Shown: positions 1 to 8,275 of the stretch, one piece after another
Numbering within the stretch: the stretch's first letter is position 1
How the letters are laid out: each line of letters starts with the position of its first letter
DNA from: EX4484-2 sp964592095
GTDB lineage: Archaea; Altiarchaeota; Altiarchaeia; IMC4; QMZM01
NCBI GenBank assembly: GCA_964592095.1
Contig: CAZQER010000007.1
Coordinates: 1-33,671, forward strand
Direction of reading: 5' to 3'
Length of the DNA: 33,671 bases
Made by a program: the position numbers and the translations under genes
The notes under the pieces: generated by a model
The model's database searches: none
What the model saw: the letters and a program-made list of their open reading frames with translations, nothing else
What the model was told of the DNA's origin: nothing

Positions 1-714
1 ATACAGAATCAGGGTGAAGAGGGTATAGATTGTGGAGGACCATGTAAGCCTTGTAAGGAAAAACCCATTGTTAGATTGGATGAGAAGGCGGAGATGAGCA
101 TTTCCTTCCCAAAAGAGGTGTTATCTGGTGAAAAATACAGGGTTACAGTAGTTTTAAGAAATACGGGAGATACGCCAATACATAACATAACTGTCAGGAT
201 TGGAGGAATGGAGAAAAATATAAATCTTGATTTGGGCGATATAATCACAATAGATTTTGATTTGGTTGCTCCTGAAGGAAGAGGTAATTATATCTTTATA
301 GCACAGGCATTCACGGATAGATTATTTCTGGAGAAGGGTTTTGAATTGAAGGTAAAATCGAACCCATTGACATTAAGAACAGATATTGAGGGGAATAATT
401 TGAACATATTTGTTGATTCAAATATTAGAAATTCAATTATTGATCTGGAGGTATTGAAGGAAAACAGGGTAATTTATAAAGATATTATTGAGATTAAGGA
501 TAGAGGTGTTTTGAGGAAGATTAAGGCAGGGAAGGATTATATAATAAGGGTCGTTTTAAGAAAAGGAAACAAGATAATAGAGAGAAGAGAGACTAAATTG
601 GAGGCAGAAAGAGAATTTAAACCGGTAAATATTGACATGTTTTTATTACCACCCTTTGGATTGATAGATTTGTATCTATTGATAAGTATTCTGTTCAAAT
701 TTAGATATCCATGA
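1..714 (+). CDS. Secreted CARDB-like protein, 3' part only
   Basis: The frame is open from the first base, so the start lies outside the window; about 237 residues are visible. The visible part opens with a Cys-rich linker, CGGPCKPC, a motif common in archaeal surface proteins between extracellular domains. A beta-rich segment follows (EVLSGEKYRVTVVLRNTGD and onward) that resembles a CARDB/NEW3 adhesion-type domain. The last ~25 residues are hydrophobic (FLLPPFGLIDLYLLISILF) and look like a C-terminal membrane anchor followed by a short basic tail. The overall design is an extracellular domain tethered at the C-terminus. It is not obviously co-transcribed with hisB, which has its own TATA-like element 45 nt downstream. 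Ligand and partner are unknown; the family call rests on fold-like pattern only. Confidence 0.6.
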   Translation: MQNQGEEGIDCGGPCKPCKEKPIVRLDEKAEMSISFPKEVLSGEKYRVTVVLRNTGDTPIHNITVRIGGMEKNINLDLGDIITIDFDLVAPEGRGNYIFIAQAFTDRLFLEKGFELKVKSNPLTLRTDIEGNNLNIFVDSNIRNSIIDLEVLKENRVIYKDIIEIKDRGVLRKIKAGKDYIIRVVLRKGNKIIERRETKLEAEREFKPVNIDMFLLPPFGLIDLYLLISILFKFRYP

Positions 715-724
715 TATTTTGATT

Positions 725-735
725 ATTATTTATTT
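725..735 (+). promoter_or_regulatory. TATA-like element for hisB
   Basis: An AT tract (ATTATTTATTT) is centred about 29 nt upstream of the hisB ATG, and no Shine-Dalgarno sequence lies before that ATG. This fits leaderless transcription starting at or near the start codon, a pattern also seen at other first genes in the window. Confidence 0.35.
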
Positions 736-759
736 CTTAGAGACAAATAATTCTACAAT

Positions 760-1344
760 ATGAGAATTGCATCGGTGGAGAGAAAAACAAAGGAAACTGA
801 AATAAGATTGGTGCTGAATATTGATGGAAAAGGTAAATCATCAATAAATACTCCTATAAAATTTCTTAATCACATGCTAGAGAATCTTTCCAGGCATTCA
901 CGCTTTGATTTGGATATAAAGGCAAATGGAGACATTGATGTGGATGACCACCACCTCGTAGAGGATATCGGAATATGCTTAGGTAAGGCCATAGATAAAT
1001 CTCTTGGGGATAAAAGAGGCATATGTAGGATGGGTCATGCCATCGTTCCCATGGATGATGCACTTGCAACGGTGGCTTTGGATTTGAATGGGAGGGGTTA
1101 TGCAGTAATAAATATCAAATTTTCTGAATTTAAGGATTCCAAGATTGGTGATTTAACGAAGGAAAACATACCGCATTTTTTTGAGTCATTGGCAATGAAT
1201 GGGAAATTCAATCTGCACATGAAGGTGGAGGGAAGTAATGATCATCATAAGGTTGAATCATGCTTTAAGGCTCTTGCAAAAGCACTCTATGATGCAACAA
1301 GAGTTATAGGGGTAGAAATTCCATCAACCAAGGGAATTGTGTAG
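760..1344 (+). CDS. hisB: Imidazoleglycerol-phosphate dehydratase
   Basis: HisB converts imidazole glycerol phosphate to imidazole acetol phosphate, a dehydration in cytosolic histidine synthesis, using two manganese ions per active site. The 194-residue length is normal for a monofunctional HisB. The two metal-binding signatures are intact: VDDHHLVED at about residues 61-69 and DHHKVES at about 161-167. The C-terminal PSTKG motif is also present. The ATG at 760 gives the standard N-terminus (MRIASVERKTKETEI) and has a TATA-like element 25-30 nt upstream. The gene stands alone, with no other his genes in the window, and converges on the beta-CASP nuclease gene with a 12-nt gap. Confidence 0.97.
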   Translation: MRIASVERKTKETEIRLVLNIDGKGKSSINTPIKFLNHMLENLSRHSRFDLDIKANGDIDVDDHHLVEDIGICLGKAIDKSLGDKRGICRMGHAIVPMDDALATVALDLNGRGYAVINIKFSEFKDSKIGDLTKENIPHFFESLAMNGKFNLHMKVEGSNDHHKVESCFKALAKALYDATRVIGVEIPSTKGIV

Positions 1345-1356
1345 ATTGTACGATGT

Positions 1357-2631
1357 CTATAGGATATCTATAACATCACCTACCTTTGGTATGTATGTCT
1401 TACAAATCTTTTCTGTCAAATTACCAAGGGAATAACAACTTTCGGGTTCTCCATGAACTAAGATACATATCTCTGGATTTACCTTCTTTACAATTTTTTC
1501 TAAAGATAGTCTGCCCGCATGTGCAGAGAAGTCAAGATAATATTTTTCCATCCCGATTTTGATAACCTCGTTGCCGTATGGGTCTATTATATAACCCATG
1601 TCCATCAGAAGCCTGCCGTTTGTTCCCTTAACCTGATAACCTGTAAGAAAGATAGAACTTTTTGTATCTCCCCGAAATATCTTTAGGTATTTTATTACAG
1701 GACCTCCATTGAGCATACCCGCAGTTGTAACAATTATGGATGGTTCTCTAATTGCATTATCCCTCATGGTTTTATTATCGATAAATTCCACATATCTGAT
1801 TGCCCTCTCCAATTCGTTCACATTTTTTAGATATTTAGGATATTGAAGAAAAAGTCTTGTTATATCGGCACCCATACCATCCAAAAAGATTGGATATCCC
1901 ATATTTTTCAATATCATCAATATCTCCTGTGTTCTTCCGAGTGCAAATGCAGATACAATTGCATTACCGCCTCTATCAAGTGTTCTTTCAATTCCATCTA
2001 TGAGCATTTTCTCCATTTCCCCTCTGTCTGGATGTGTCCTGTTTCCATATGTGCTCTCTATAATAAGTATATCTGCATCTGGTATCTCTGCCCCTTTCAG
2101 AAGCCTCGTTTCTACAGTTTTTATATCCCCGGTATATAAAACACTCCATTCATTATTGTTTTCTTCAATCTCCAGCAGTATGGATGCACTCCCTGGTATG
2201 TGTCCTGCATCATAGAGTTGAAATGAAATCCTATTGTTCAGGTCAATCAATTTTTTATATGGTATGCTTTTTTCATACATCGGGAGAATTTTTATGTCCT
2301 CATAGTCATACATTGGAAATATTCCGTTCTGAAGACTGACTCTTAGTGAATCCCTCTGAAGCATGTGTGAGAGTTCAAAACTTATATCTGTTGAATACAT
2401 ATCACAAAAACATTTTTTATACAACACGGGCATATTTCCAGAGTGGTCAAGATGCGCATGAGATAAAATGAATGAGTCCACATGCGTTGGAAGGGACGGA
2501 TACTCTGGAATCTCGGAGAATATTTTTATACCGCAATCAAGCATTATTTTGTAATTTTTGGAGTCTATTAGAATACATGACCTTCCCACTTCCTGTGCCC
2601 CACCGTAAAATTTAAATCTTATTCTTATCAC
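1357..2631 (-). CDS. beta-CASP ribonuclease, aCPSF2 type
   Basis: This is a zinc-dependent metallo-beta-lactamase/beta-CASP RNase of the archaeal CPSF73 group, expected to act in mRNA 3'-end processing or decay. Near the N-terminus are GGAQEVGRSCI and the metal motif SHAHLDHSG. Further metal ligands sit in GHIPGSAS and LYTGDIK. The beta-CASP motifs are IIESTYGNR (motif A), DFSAHAGR (motif B) and LVHGEP (motif C), with SAFALGRTQE typical of the CPSF group. There are no N-terminal KH domains, so it matches aCPSF2 rather than aCPSF1. I chose a GTG start at 2631, because translation from it begins VIRIRFKFYGG like family members; an in-frame TTG at 2655 would add eight residues and overlap dph2. 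It is the last gene of an infB-dph2-nuclease run. Confidence 0.93.
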   Translation of the reverse strand: MIRIRFKFYGGAQEVGRSCILIDSKNYKIMLDCGIKIFSEIPEYPSLPTHVDSFILSHAHLDHSGNMPVLYKKCFCDMYSTDISFELSHMLQRDSLRVSLQNGIFPMYDYEDIKILPMYEKSIPYKKLIDLNNRISFQLYDAGHIPGSASILLEIEENNNEWSVLYTGDIKTVETRLLKGAEIPDADILIIESTYGNRTHPDRGEMEKMLIDGIERTLDRGGNAIVSAFALGRTQEILMILKNMGYPIFLDGMGADITRLFLQYPKYLKNVNELERAIRYVEFIDNKTMRDNAIREPSIIVTTAGMLNGGPVIKYLKIFRGDTKSSIFLTGYQVKGTNGRLLMDMGYIIDPYGNEVIKIGMEKYYLDFSAHAGRLSLEKIVKKVNPEICILVHGEPESCYSLGNLTEKICKTYIPKVGDVIDIL

Positions 2632-2635
2632 CCGT

Positions 2636-2896
2636 TTATAGTTTAGTATGACCAAAATGTATCAATAAATCAATTTTTAGTTTCTTTGCTTCATCATCCT
2701 TTGTGTCACATGCACCATATGTGGGGTCTGTAAAGATGATAACCCTTGCATTTGTTCTATCCTCAATTTCCGCAGATATTATTACAGCATATTCCTTTAA
2801 CCCCTCTGGAAATTGGAGCCCAACTATTCTTGCATTCGTTTTTTCTATTTCTCTCAGGATTTTCTCTAATTCAAAGTCATAGTCATATTCTCTCAT
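2636..2896 (-). pseudogene. dph2: Truncated Dph2 (diphthamide synthase), N-terminal 86 residues only
   Basis: Archaeal Dph2 is a radical enzyme that moves the 3-amino-3-carboxypropyl group of SAM to a histidine of aEF2, the first step of diphthamide synthesis. Full proteins are about 320-350 residues, and their [4Fe-4S] cluster is held by three cysteines, one per domain. Here only the first domain remains: VGLQFPEGLKEYA, then DPTYGACD with the first cluster cysteine, then LLIHFGHTKL followed directly by a stop. Two cluster cysteines and two domains are missing, so it cannot be a normal Dph2. The start overlaps the infB end by 14 nt and the nuclease begins 4 nt after the stop, so the rest of the gene is not nearby. 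It is either a remnant or one half of a split Dph2. Confidence 0.82.
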
Positions 2897-4613
2897 TTTT
2901 GATTTTTTGTATCTCCTCCAGTATTACCTTTTCATCCTCTGTAAGTTCTTTTGTGTTCAATCTGTCCATTTCCTTGGATGTAATGAAGGAATACATAATA
3001 TCCCCCTCATTTATGTTTCTTCCTATAATTGCCCCGTCAATTGATATTGCAACCTGTCGTCCCTTTTCAGCAAATGGAATAGATTTATTCTCCATCTGAA
3101 TATCCTTTACAACCCCTATAACCTTACCATCCCGTCTCATGAGTTTATATCCCCTGCTTATTTTTCCTCCAATAATCTCCACACCCACAATTGCAGGTTT
3201 ACTTTGTCTGAATACATATTTGGGAATTATCCTGATTTTTGCAGGCGTTGTCACTCTCTTTATCCTTTCCATCCTCTCCATCTCTCTCTCTGTTCTAATC
3301 CAGTCCTGATAATCTTCAAGAAGTTTATATATCACATTACTCTCAAATATTTTGATGTTGTTATCATTTGCTAATATTCTGGCATCCTTCAACACCGATG
3401 AATTAAATGAAAGTATCACGCCAAGGTATCTATTTTCCTTCTTAACTGCTATGGCTTCCATAACATCCATGTTGGATACCTTCCCGATGGTTCCTCTTTT
3501 TATGGGGATGTTCTCCTTTGAGAGAATGGATATCAATGCTTCTAATGAGCCTATGGTATCTGCCTTGATAATAACACCACACTTATTGCTTTTGATTTCC
3601 ACATCTTCTATTTCCTTCCTTACCATCCCAATCAATTCATTACCACCCACATATACTGGAGTTCCCGCAATTGCATTTTCTAGGTTTGGTGCAACTATTT
3701 TAACCCCAGATGCAGCAATTACCTCATCCACATCCAAAAATTTGTCTCTTGGATCCCTCATTTCATCTAATGGTTTTGGCCTTAATATAGCCTTTATCTT
3801 TGTTATTACAGGCTCTTTACCCCCCACCACTATATTATCCCCCCTCCTTAAAACTCCATCATAGATGATTACATCAATTGTTGTCCCCAAACCCTTTTCC
3901 TCCTTTACCTCCAGAATTGTGCCCTTTGCAGGTGAATCTGGCTTGATGATAAGTTTTCCCTTCAGATATTGTTGGGTAAGACCTATTATAATCATCAGAA
4001 GTTCTGGAATGCCATCGCCCTTCTTTGCAGATATAGGAACAATGGCTATCTGTTTTGTAAAATCATGAATATCTGAAAATAGATTTGCATTAAAACCCAT
4101 ATTTGATAGTTGTTCTATCATAAGATAAAGCCTCTTATTCAGTTCGTTTCTTACATGTTCTATCTGTTCATTGATATCCAAACCAGTTTTCCATCCACGA
4201 ATTCTATCTATTTTATTTGCCGCAATAACAAATGGTACCCTATAATGTCTCAGAATTTCTATAGATTCAATGGTTTGAGGCATTAAACCCTCGTTTATGT
4301 CAATTACAACCACTGCAATATCCGCCACAGAACCGCCCCTTTTCCTTAGATTGGTGAATGCCTCGTGTCCTGGAGTATCTATAAATAGAAGTCCTTTTAT
4401 ATCTGTTTTGATTTTAAATCTCTTTAGAAGATTACCACATATCTCTTCTATTACTCCATATGGAACATCAGTGGCCCCTATATGCTGGGTAATACCACCT
4501 GCCTCTCTTGATGCAATAACACTCCCTCTGATCCAGTCCAATAAGGTTGTTTTACCATGGTCAACATGACCTAGTACGGACACTATTGGTTCTCTAATTT
4601 TCTTTTCCACCAT
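2883..4613 (-). CDS. infB: Translation initiation factor aIF5B (IF2)
   Basis: This GTPase promotes ribosomal subunit joining and initiator tRNA handling in archaea. The G motifs are complete: GHVDHGKTT (P-loop, residues 15-23), the switch I region AGGITQHIGAT, DTPGHE (G3), NKID (G4) and SAKKG (G5). Domain II and the C-terminal domains follow, giving the expected 576 residues without the long bacterial N-terminal extension. The ATG at 4613 gives a normal archaeal N-terminus (MVEKKIREPIVSVLGHVDHG). It lies 28 nt downstream of the DUF58 gene, and its last codons contain the dph2 fragment's start. It may be read through from the MoxR-DUF58 operon. Confidence 0.97.
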   Translation of the reverse strand: MVEKKIREPIVSVLGHVDHGKTTLLDWIRGSVIASREAGGITQHIGATDVPYGVIEEICGNLLKRFKIKTDIKGLLFIDTPGHEAFTNLRKRGGSVADIAVVVIDINEGLMPQTIESIEILRHYRVPFVIAANKIDRIRGWKTGLDINEQIEHVRNELNKRLYLMIEQLSNMGFNANLFSDIHDFTKQIAIVPISAKKGDGIPELLMIIIGLTQQYLKGKLIIKPDSPAKGTILEVKEEKGLGTTIDVIIYDGVLRRGDNIVVGGKEPVITKIKAILRPKPLDEMRDPRDKFLDVDEVIAASGVKIVAPNLENAIAGTPVYVGGNELIGMVRKEIEDVEIKSNKCGVIIKADTIGSLEALISILSKENIPIKRGTIGKVSNMDVMEAIAVKKENRYLGVILSFNSSVLKDARILANDNNIKIFESNVIYKLLEDYQDWIRTEREMERMERIKRVTTPAKIRIIPKYVFRQSKPAIVGVEIIGGKISRGYKLMRRDGKVIGVVKDIQMENKSIPFAEKGRQVAISIDGAIIGRNINEGDIMYSFITSKEMDRLNTKELTEDEKVILEEIQKIKNERI

Positions 4614-4641
4614 ATATTCTAATTAGATTGAATTAAGAAAT

Positions 4642-5538
4642 TCAAATCTTCAATACCTTCAAACCCATCTTTCTTCCTTCAATTATCTGAACAAAGGAAT
4701 CAAATAATGGATTATCTGTACTTAAAAAAAAGAAATCCACTCCCGCCTCTTTACATATCCTTTGTAGATTTAATATATGTTCCTCTATCTTTTTGGAATA
4801 TTCTTTTTTGAAATCTGGACTTATGTATGTTCTCTCAAACTCCAATGTCTCCATATCCTCAAAATTCACATCTTCACTCCATTTAAGCATTATTTCCCCG
4901 GGATCTAATACCTGGATTAATATTGCCTCTTTCGAGTATTTAGCAACCCTAAATATGGCATTATTTAGAGAATCTATTGGTTCTATGAAATCAGATATAA
5001 CTATTATAAAGGATCTGGATTTTATCATCTTCGTATATTCCTCAATGGATTTTCTGAGATTTGTCTTTCCCTCCTGTTTGGCATTATCCATCAATTCTAT
5101 AAGTCTGAATAAATGTCTTTTTCCTTTTTTGGGTTGTATTACATCATATATGCCATCAGAAAATAATGCCGAACCAAATTTTTCATATTTGTTGACTGAG
5201 ATGTATGCAAACCCTGCTGCAATGTTTGCCGCATAATCAAATTTTCTCATTCCCGCCATTGAGAAATCCATACTTGAACTAGAATCAACCAGAATGTGAA
5301 TTACCAAATCCTTCTCTTCCTCAAATCTTCTGATATAGAGCCTCTCTGTTCTTCCATATAATCGCCAATCTATAGCCTTAAAATCATCCCCAGGATAGTA
5401 TTCTCTATGATCAGAGACCTCAATACCTTTGCCAGTTAAAATAGACCTCTTACTACCCACAGTAATATTAGAAACCCTTCTTCTTGCTACCAGTTCAAGA
5501 TTACTTAACTGATTTAGAAAATCTATATCAATAACCAC
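4642..5538 (-). CDS. DUF58 family protein (vWA-like), MoxR partner
   Basis: The DUF58 signature is clear: REYYPGDDFKAIDWRLYGRT followed by LYIRRFEEEKDL. Next is a vWA-like strand ending in LVDSSSSMD, which supplies the DxSxS metal-site motif. There is no evident membrane segment, so the 298-residue protein is probably cytosolic. DUF58 proteins accompany MoxR AAA+ ATPases in envelope-related or metal/chaperone operons; their biochemical role is poorly defined. The GTG at 5538 lies 3 nt after a strong GGGAGGTGG ribosome binding site located inside the MoxR gene, giving an 11-nt overlap and probable translational coupling. Confidence 0.9.
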   Translation of the reverse strand: MVIDIDFLNQLSNLELVARRRVSNITVGSKRSILTGKGIEVSDHREYYPGDDFKAIDWRLYGRTERLYIRRFEEEKDLVIHILVDSSSSMDFSMAGMRKFDYAANIAAGFAYISVNKYEKFGSALFSDGIYDVIQPKKGKRHLFRLIELMDNAKQEGKTNLRKSIEEYTKMIKSRSFIIVISDFIEPIDSLNNAIFRVAKYSKEAILIQVLDPGEIMLKWSEDVNFEDMETLEFERTYISPDFKKEYSKKIEEHILNLQRICKEAGVDFFFLSTDNPLFDSFVQIIEGRKMGLKVLKI

Positions 5539-6568
5539 TGTCCACCTCCCTGATTATTTTTCTGATAACACCATCTGTTGTAATTCCCTTCCTTTCGGAT
5601 TCAAAATTAAGAATCAATCTGTGTCTCAGGACAGGATATGCAACCTCTCTTATATCCTCCTTACTCACAAAATTTCTACCTCTAATTAATGCCCTTGCCT
5701 TTGCTGCTAATACAATGCCTATAGATGCTCTTGGAGATGCACCATAGTCAAGATATTTCTTGGCTATTTCATCATTCTCCGGCCTGGTTTTCGTTACAAT
5801 GCTTAGAGCATATTCCTTATTTTCCTTTGATATTGGAACCTTTCTTGATAATCTCTGTATATCAAGAAATTCGTTCTTATGCACCAATTGTTTTACTTCA
5901 AATTTTTCCTCTCCCGTAAAGAGGTCTATTATCCTCTCCTCATCCTCAATTTTGGGATATGCCATCTTAATCTTTAATAGAAATCTATCCAGTTGCGCCT
6001 CTGGAAGGGGATATGTACCTTCCATCTCTATCGGATTCTGCGTTGCGAGTACGAAGAATGGTGAGTCCAGTTTGTATGTTTTATTGCCTGCGGATACCTG
6101 TCTTTCCTGCATTGCTTCAAGTAATGCAGATTGAGTTTTTGGTGTCGCCCTGTTTATCTCGTCTGCAAGGAGCATATTCGTAAATACGGGTCCCTTTTCA
6201 AACTTAAAAATCTTTTTACCATTCTCCTCCTCAACTATGTATGTTCCAGTAATGTCGGATGGCATCAAATCTGGCGTACACTGAATTCTCTTGAAATCCA
6301 AATCCAATATCTTGGCTAATGTGCTCACAGTAAGGGTTTTACCCAGACCGGGATAACCCTCAAGAAGTGCATGATTCTTTGAAAATATTGAAATCAGAAT
6401 CTGCTCTATAACCTCGTCCTGTCCAACTATCACCTTTCTTATCTCCGATATAATTGCATTGTAAATATCACCCATTCTTGGAAAGATAACCTCAAGGTCC
6501 CTTTCCTTTATCTTTTCTTCATCCTTAATTATCTCTATCCCCTCCCATATACTACCTCCAATTTTCAT
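5528..6568 (-). CDS. MoxR-family AAA+ ATPase
   Basis: This is a AAA+ ATPase of the MoxR class, thought to remodel or load metal into vWA-domain partners. Visible motifs are VGQDEV at residues 48-53, Walker A GYPGLGKT (71-78), Walker B LLADEINR (133-140), the segment ATPKTQSALLEAMQE, sensor 1 FVLATQNP and the arginine-containing LPEAQLDRF. Its 346 residues are slightly more than usual because of about 30 extra N-terminal residues. The ATG is preceded by GGGAGGT at a good distance. It sits between two membrane protein genes and DUF58, all on the minus strand with gaps under 20 nt or overlaps, the usual MoxR-DUF58 arrangement. Confidence 0.95.
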   Translation of the reverse strand: MKIGGSIWEGIEIIKDEEKIKERDLEVIFPRMGDIYNAIISEIRKVIVGQDEVIEQILISIFSKNHALLEGYPGLGKTLTVSTLAKILDLDFKRIQCTPDLMPSDITGTYIVEEENGKKIFKFEKGPVFTNMLLADEINRATPKTQSALLEAMQERQVSAGNKTYKLDSPFFVLATQNPIEMEGTYPLPEAQLDRFLLKIKMAYPKIEDEERIIDLFTGEEKFEVKQLVHKNEFLDIQRLSRKVPISKENKEYALSIVTKTRPENDEIAKKYLDYGASPRASIGIVLAAKARALIRGRNFVSKEDIREVAYPVLRHRLILNFESERKGITTDGVIRKIIREVDSGY

Positions 6569-6580
6569 TTCATACCTCCC

Positions 6581-7519
6581 TTATCTATTTTTCATCTCCC
6601 GTTGAAGTGATTGAAAATACCTTTTTATAAATTCTCTATACTCCAAAGGCTCCTGCTCAGGCATTTCAGTTGCTTTTACCTCCCCTATATCTAATATATT
6701 TATATCAGATACCTGATTTACATCCCTTATCTCAATATTTCCTCCATATTCGGGATGCAGTTTCATATCAATATTTTTACCCTCTATTTTGGCAGATGTT
6801 GCTTTACCAAATATATCCTCATCTGCGGATAAACCTGCCCCACCTCCAGTATCTGGAATCTCACCTTCACTAAAACCAGGAATTTCTCCACCACCCTCCG
6901 CTCCAAGATTCTGCCTTTCTTCTTTATCTTTGTATCTATTATCTGCAACATATCTATTTAGATTTCCCATATTCTTCATATCCCTTCCCATATTAAATCC
7001 ATGAGATTTAGATATAGAATTGGTTATTTCATTAATATAATCTGGATTAAGATTAATACTCAACCTTGTAAAATCAAGATTTATAAAGTTTATTGATAGT
7101 AGAATAAATGCAAGGATCACAGTAGTAATTGTTCTGAATGTTATCATTTTAATATCAATGAGTGATGAAAGCCCCATCTTATCCATCATTCTTGATACAT
7201 CATAATTCAGGGATATAAGAACTATATTTCTTCCTCTATACTTTCTATTATCGTATGCAGTCTTTATCCTTTCGCTTAGTGATGGATCAACAGAGGCAAT
7301 CTTTTCAACTATGTGCTTTTCCCTTATACTCTTACATAAAAAAATGATATATAGGAGATACAAGATAGGTGGAATAATTGCGATAAAGATATTGAAATTC
7401 ATAAATCTTAAAAATATTGCAGATATAAGAAGTATAATAATGGCATTCTCAAGAGCAATAAATGAATATGTTTTGTTATACTCTCTTCTAATTTCTCTCA
7501 GTTCTCTTACCAGCCTCAT
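6581..7519 (-). CDS. Membrane protein of the MoxR-DUF58 operon, unknown family
   Basis: I do not recognise the family. The 312-residue protein has two closely spaced hydrophobic segments near the N-terminus (about residues 24-65) and a third at about 128-148 (TVILAFILLSINFINL). A long hydrophilic region follows, with a Gly-rich patch (GAEGGGEIPGFSEGEIPDTG) and a charged tail (YFQSLQREMKNR). Position and size match the membrane components often found beside MoxR and DUF58 genes. It lies 17 nt after the coiled-coil gene and 12 nt before MoxR, so co-transcription is very likely. The large C-terminal part could be cytosolic and contact MoxR or DUF58, but that is inference. Confidence 0.75.
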   Translation of the reverse strand: MRLVRELREIRREYNKTYSFIALENAIIILLISAIFLRFMNFNIFIAIIPPILYLLYIIFLCKSIREKHIVEKIASVDPSLSERIKTAYDNRKYRGRNIVLISLNYDVSRMMDKMGLSSLIDIKMITFRTITTVILAFILLSINFINLDFTRLSINLNPDYINEITNSISKSHGFNMGRDMKNMGNLNRYVADNRYKDKEERQNLGAEGGGEIPGFSEGEIPDTGGGAGLSADEDIFGKATSAKIEGKNIDMKLHPEYGGNIEIRDVNQVSDINILDIGEVKATEMPEQEPLEYREFIKRYFQSLQREMKNR

Positions 7520-7536
7520 TTTTATTTTAATATCAT

Positions 7537-8232
7537 TTATTTTAATATATCTGTAAGTTTTTTGATTATCGTATTAATTATGTATAACAAATTTCTACTA
7601 TTTGAAATCTTCTTGTCAAGTTCATTAATGGAATCATTTAGGTTATCCATCTTGTTTGATGTGCAATTGCAATTATTTAGATCCTCTTCAATATCATCTA
7701 GATAATCTGGAATTTTGTCAATAATTGATTCCATATCATCAAGATTTGTTTCCATGGAGTGTACTATCTTGCTCATATTCCCAACCTTTCCACCTGCCTT
7801 GGAGATTTTTGCATTTGCATTATTTAATTCATCACTAAATAGTTTTTTGTCCTTTTCACACACCTTCAATTCCTGTATCTTTTCATCAAGATTTAATTTA
7901 TACTTATCTCTATCACTTTCCATAGTTTTCAATCTATTCTCCAAGATTTCTTTTTCACCCTTAAGACTCTCATAATAATCACTCAGCGATGAAATCCTCT
8001 GCTTTGAGATATTTAATTCATTTATTATATCAATCAATTCTTTTTCTCTCTTATTCAATTCCTCACTCTTTATTTTCACCTCCGATACAGCCTTATTCAA
8101 TTTATTCGTTGCCTCTCTATAATTCCTATCCAAATTTCTATATGTCTCCTGATAATATAATGTTAATACGACTATACTTATCAGAAGGAAAACCACAAGA
8201 CCAAGGAGTATTGTATTGATATCCTTTTTCAT
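7537..8232 (-). CDS. Membrane-anchored coiled-coil protein
   Basis: The family is unknown. The protein has an N-terminal membrane helix (residues 8-27, ILLGLVVFLLISIVVLTLYY) and then about 110 residues of heptad-like, charged coiled coil rich in Lys, Glu and Leu. A C-terminal helical region carries a small CNC motif (LNNCNCTSNK). The total is 231 residues. It is the first gene of the minus-strand MoxR-DUF58 operon, and its ATG has no ribosome binding site but has a TATA-like stretch (8255-8266) about 28 nt upstream. A role as envelope scaffold or spacer for the following membrane and ATPase components is plausible but not shown by the sequence. Confidence 0.75.
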   Translation of the reverse strand: MKKDINTILLGLVVFLLISIVVLTLYYQETYRNLDRNYREATNKLNKAVSEVKIKSEELNKREKELIDIINELNISKQRISSLSDYYESLKGEKEILENRLKTMESDRDKYKLNLDEKIQELKVCEKDKKLFSDELNNANAKISKAGGKVGNMSKIVHSMETNLDDMESIIDKIPDYLDDIEEDLNNCNCTSNKMDNLNDSINELDKKISNSRNLLYIINTIIKKLTDILK

Positions 8233-8275
8233 TTTTCGTTACTTATATGGAAGTTATTATATAATATTATTTACA
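8233..8275. promoter_or_regulatory. Interleaved divergent leaderless promoters
   Basis: Only 43 bp separate the divergent starts at 8232 (minus) and 8276 (plus). A TATA-like CTTATATG at 8242-8249 is about 30 nt from the plus start. An AT tract at 8255-8266 is about 28 nt from the minus start. Each TATA therefore lies inside the other promoter's initiation zone, and neither gene has a ribosome binding site. Confidence 0.5.

Noticed and set aside
2632..2655. TTG start at 2655 for the beta-CASP nuclease
   Set aside because: It would add eight residues not typical of the family and overlap the dph2 fragment; the GTG at 2631 matches the usual N-terminus.
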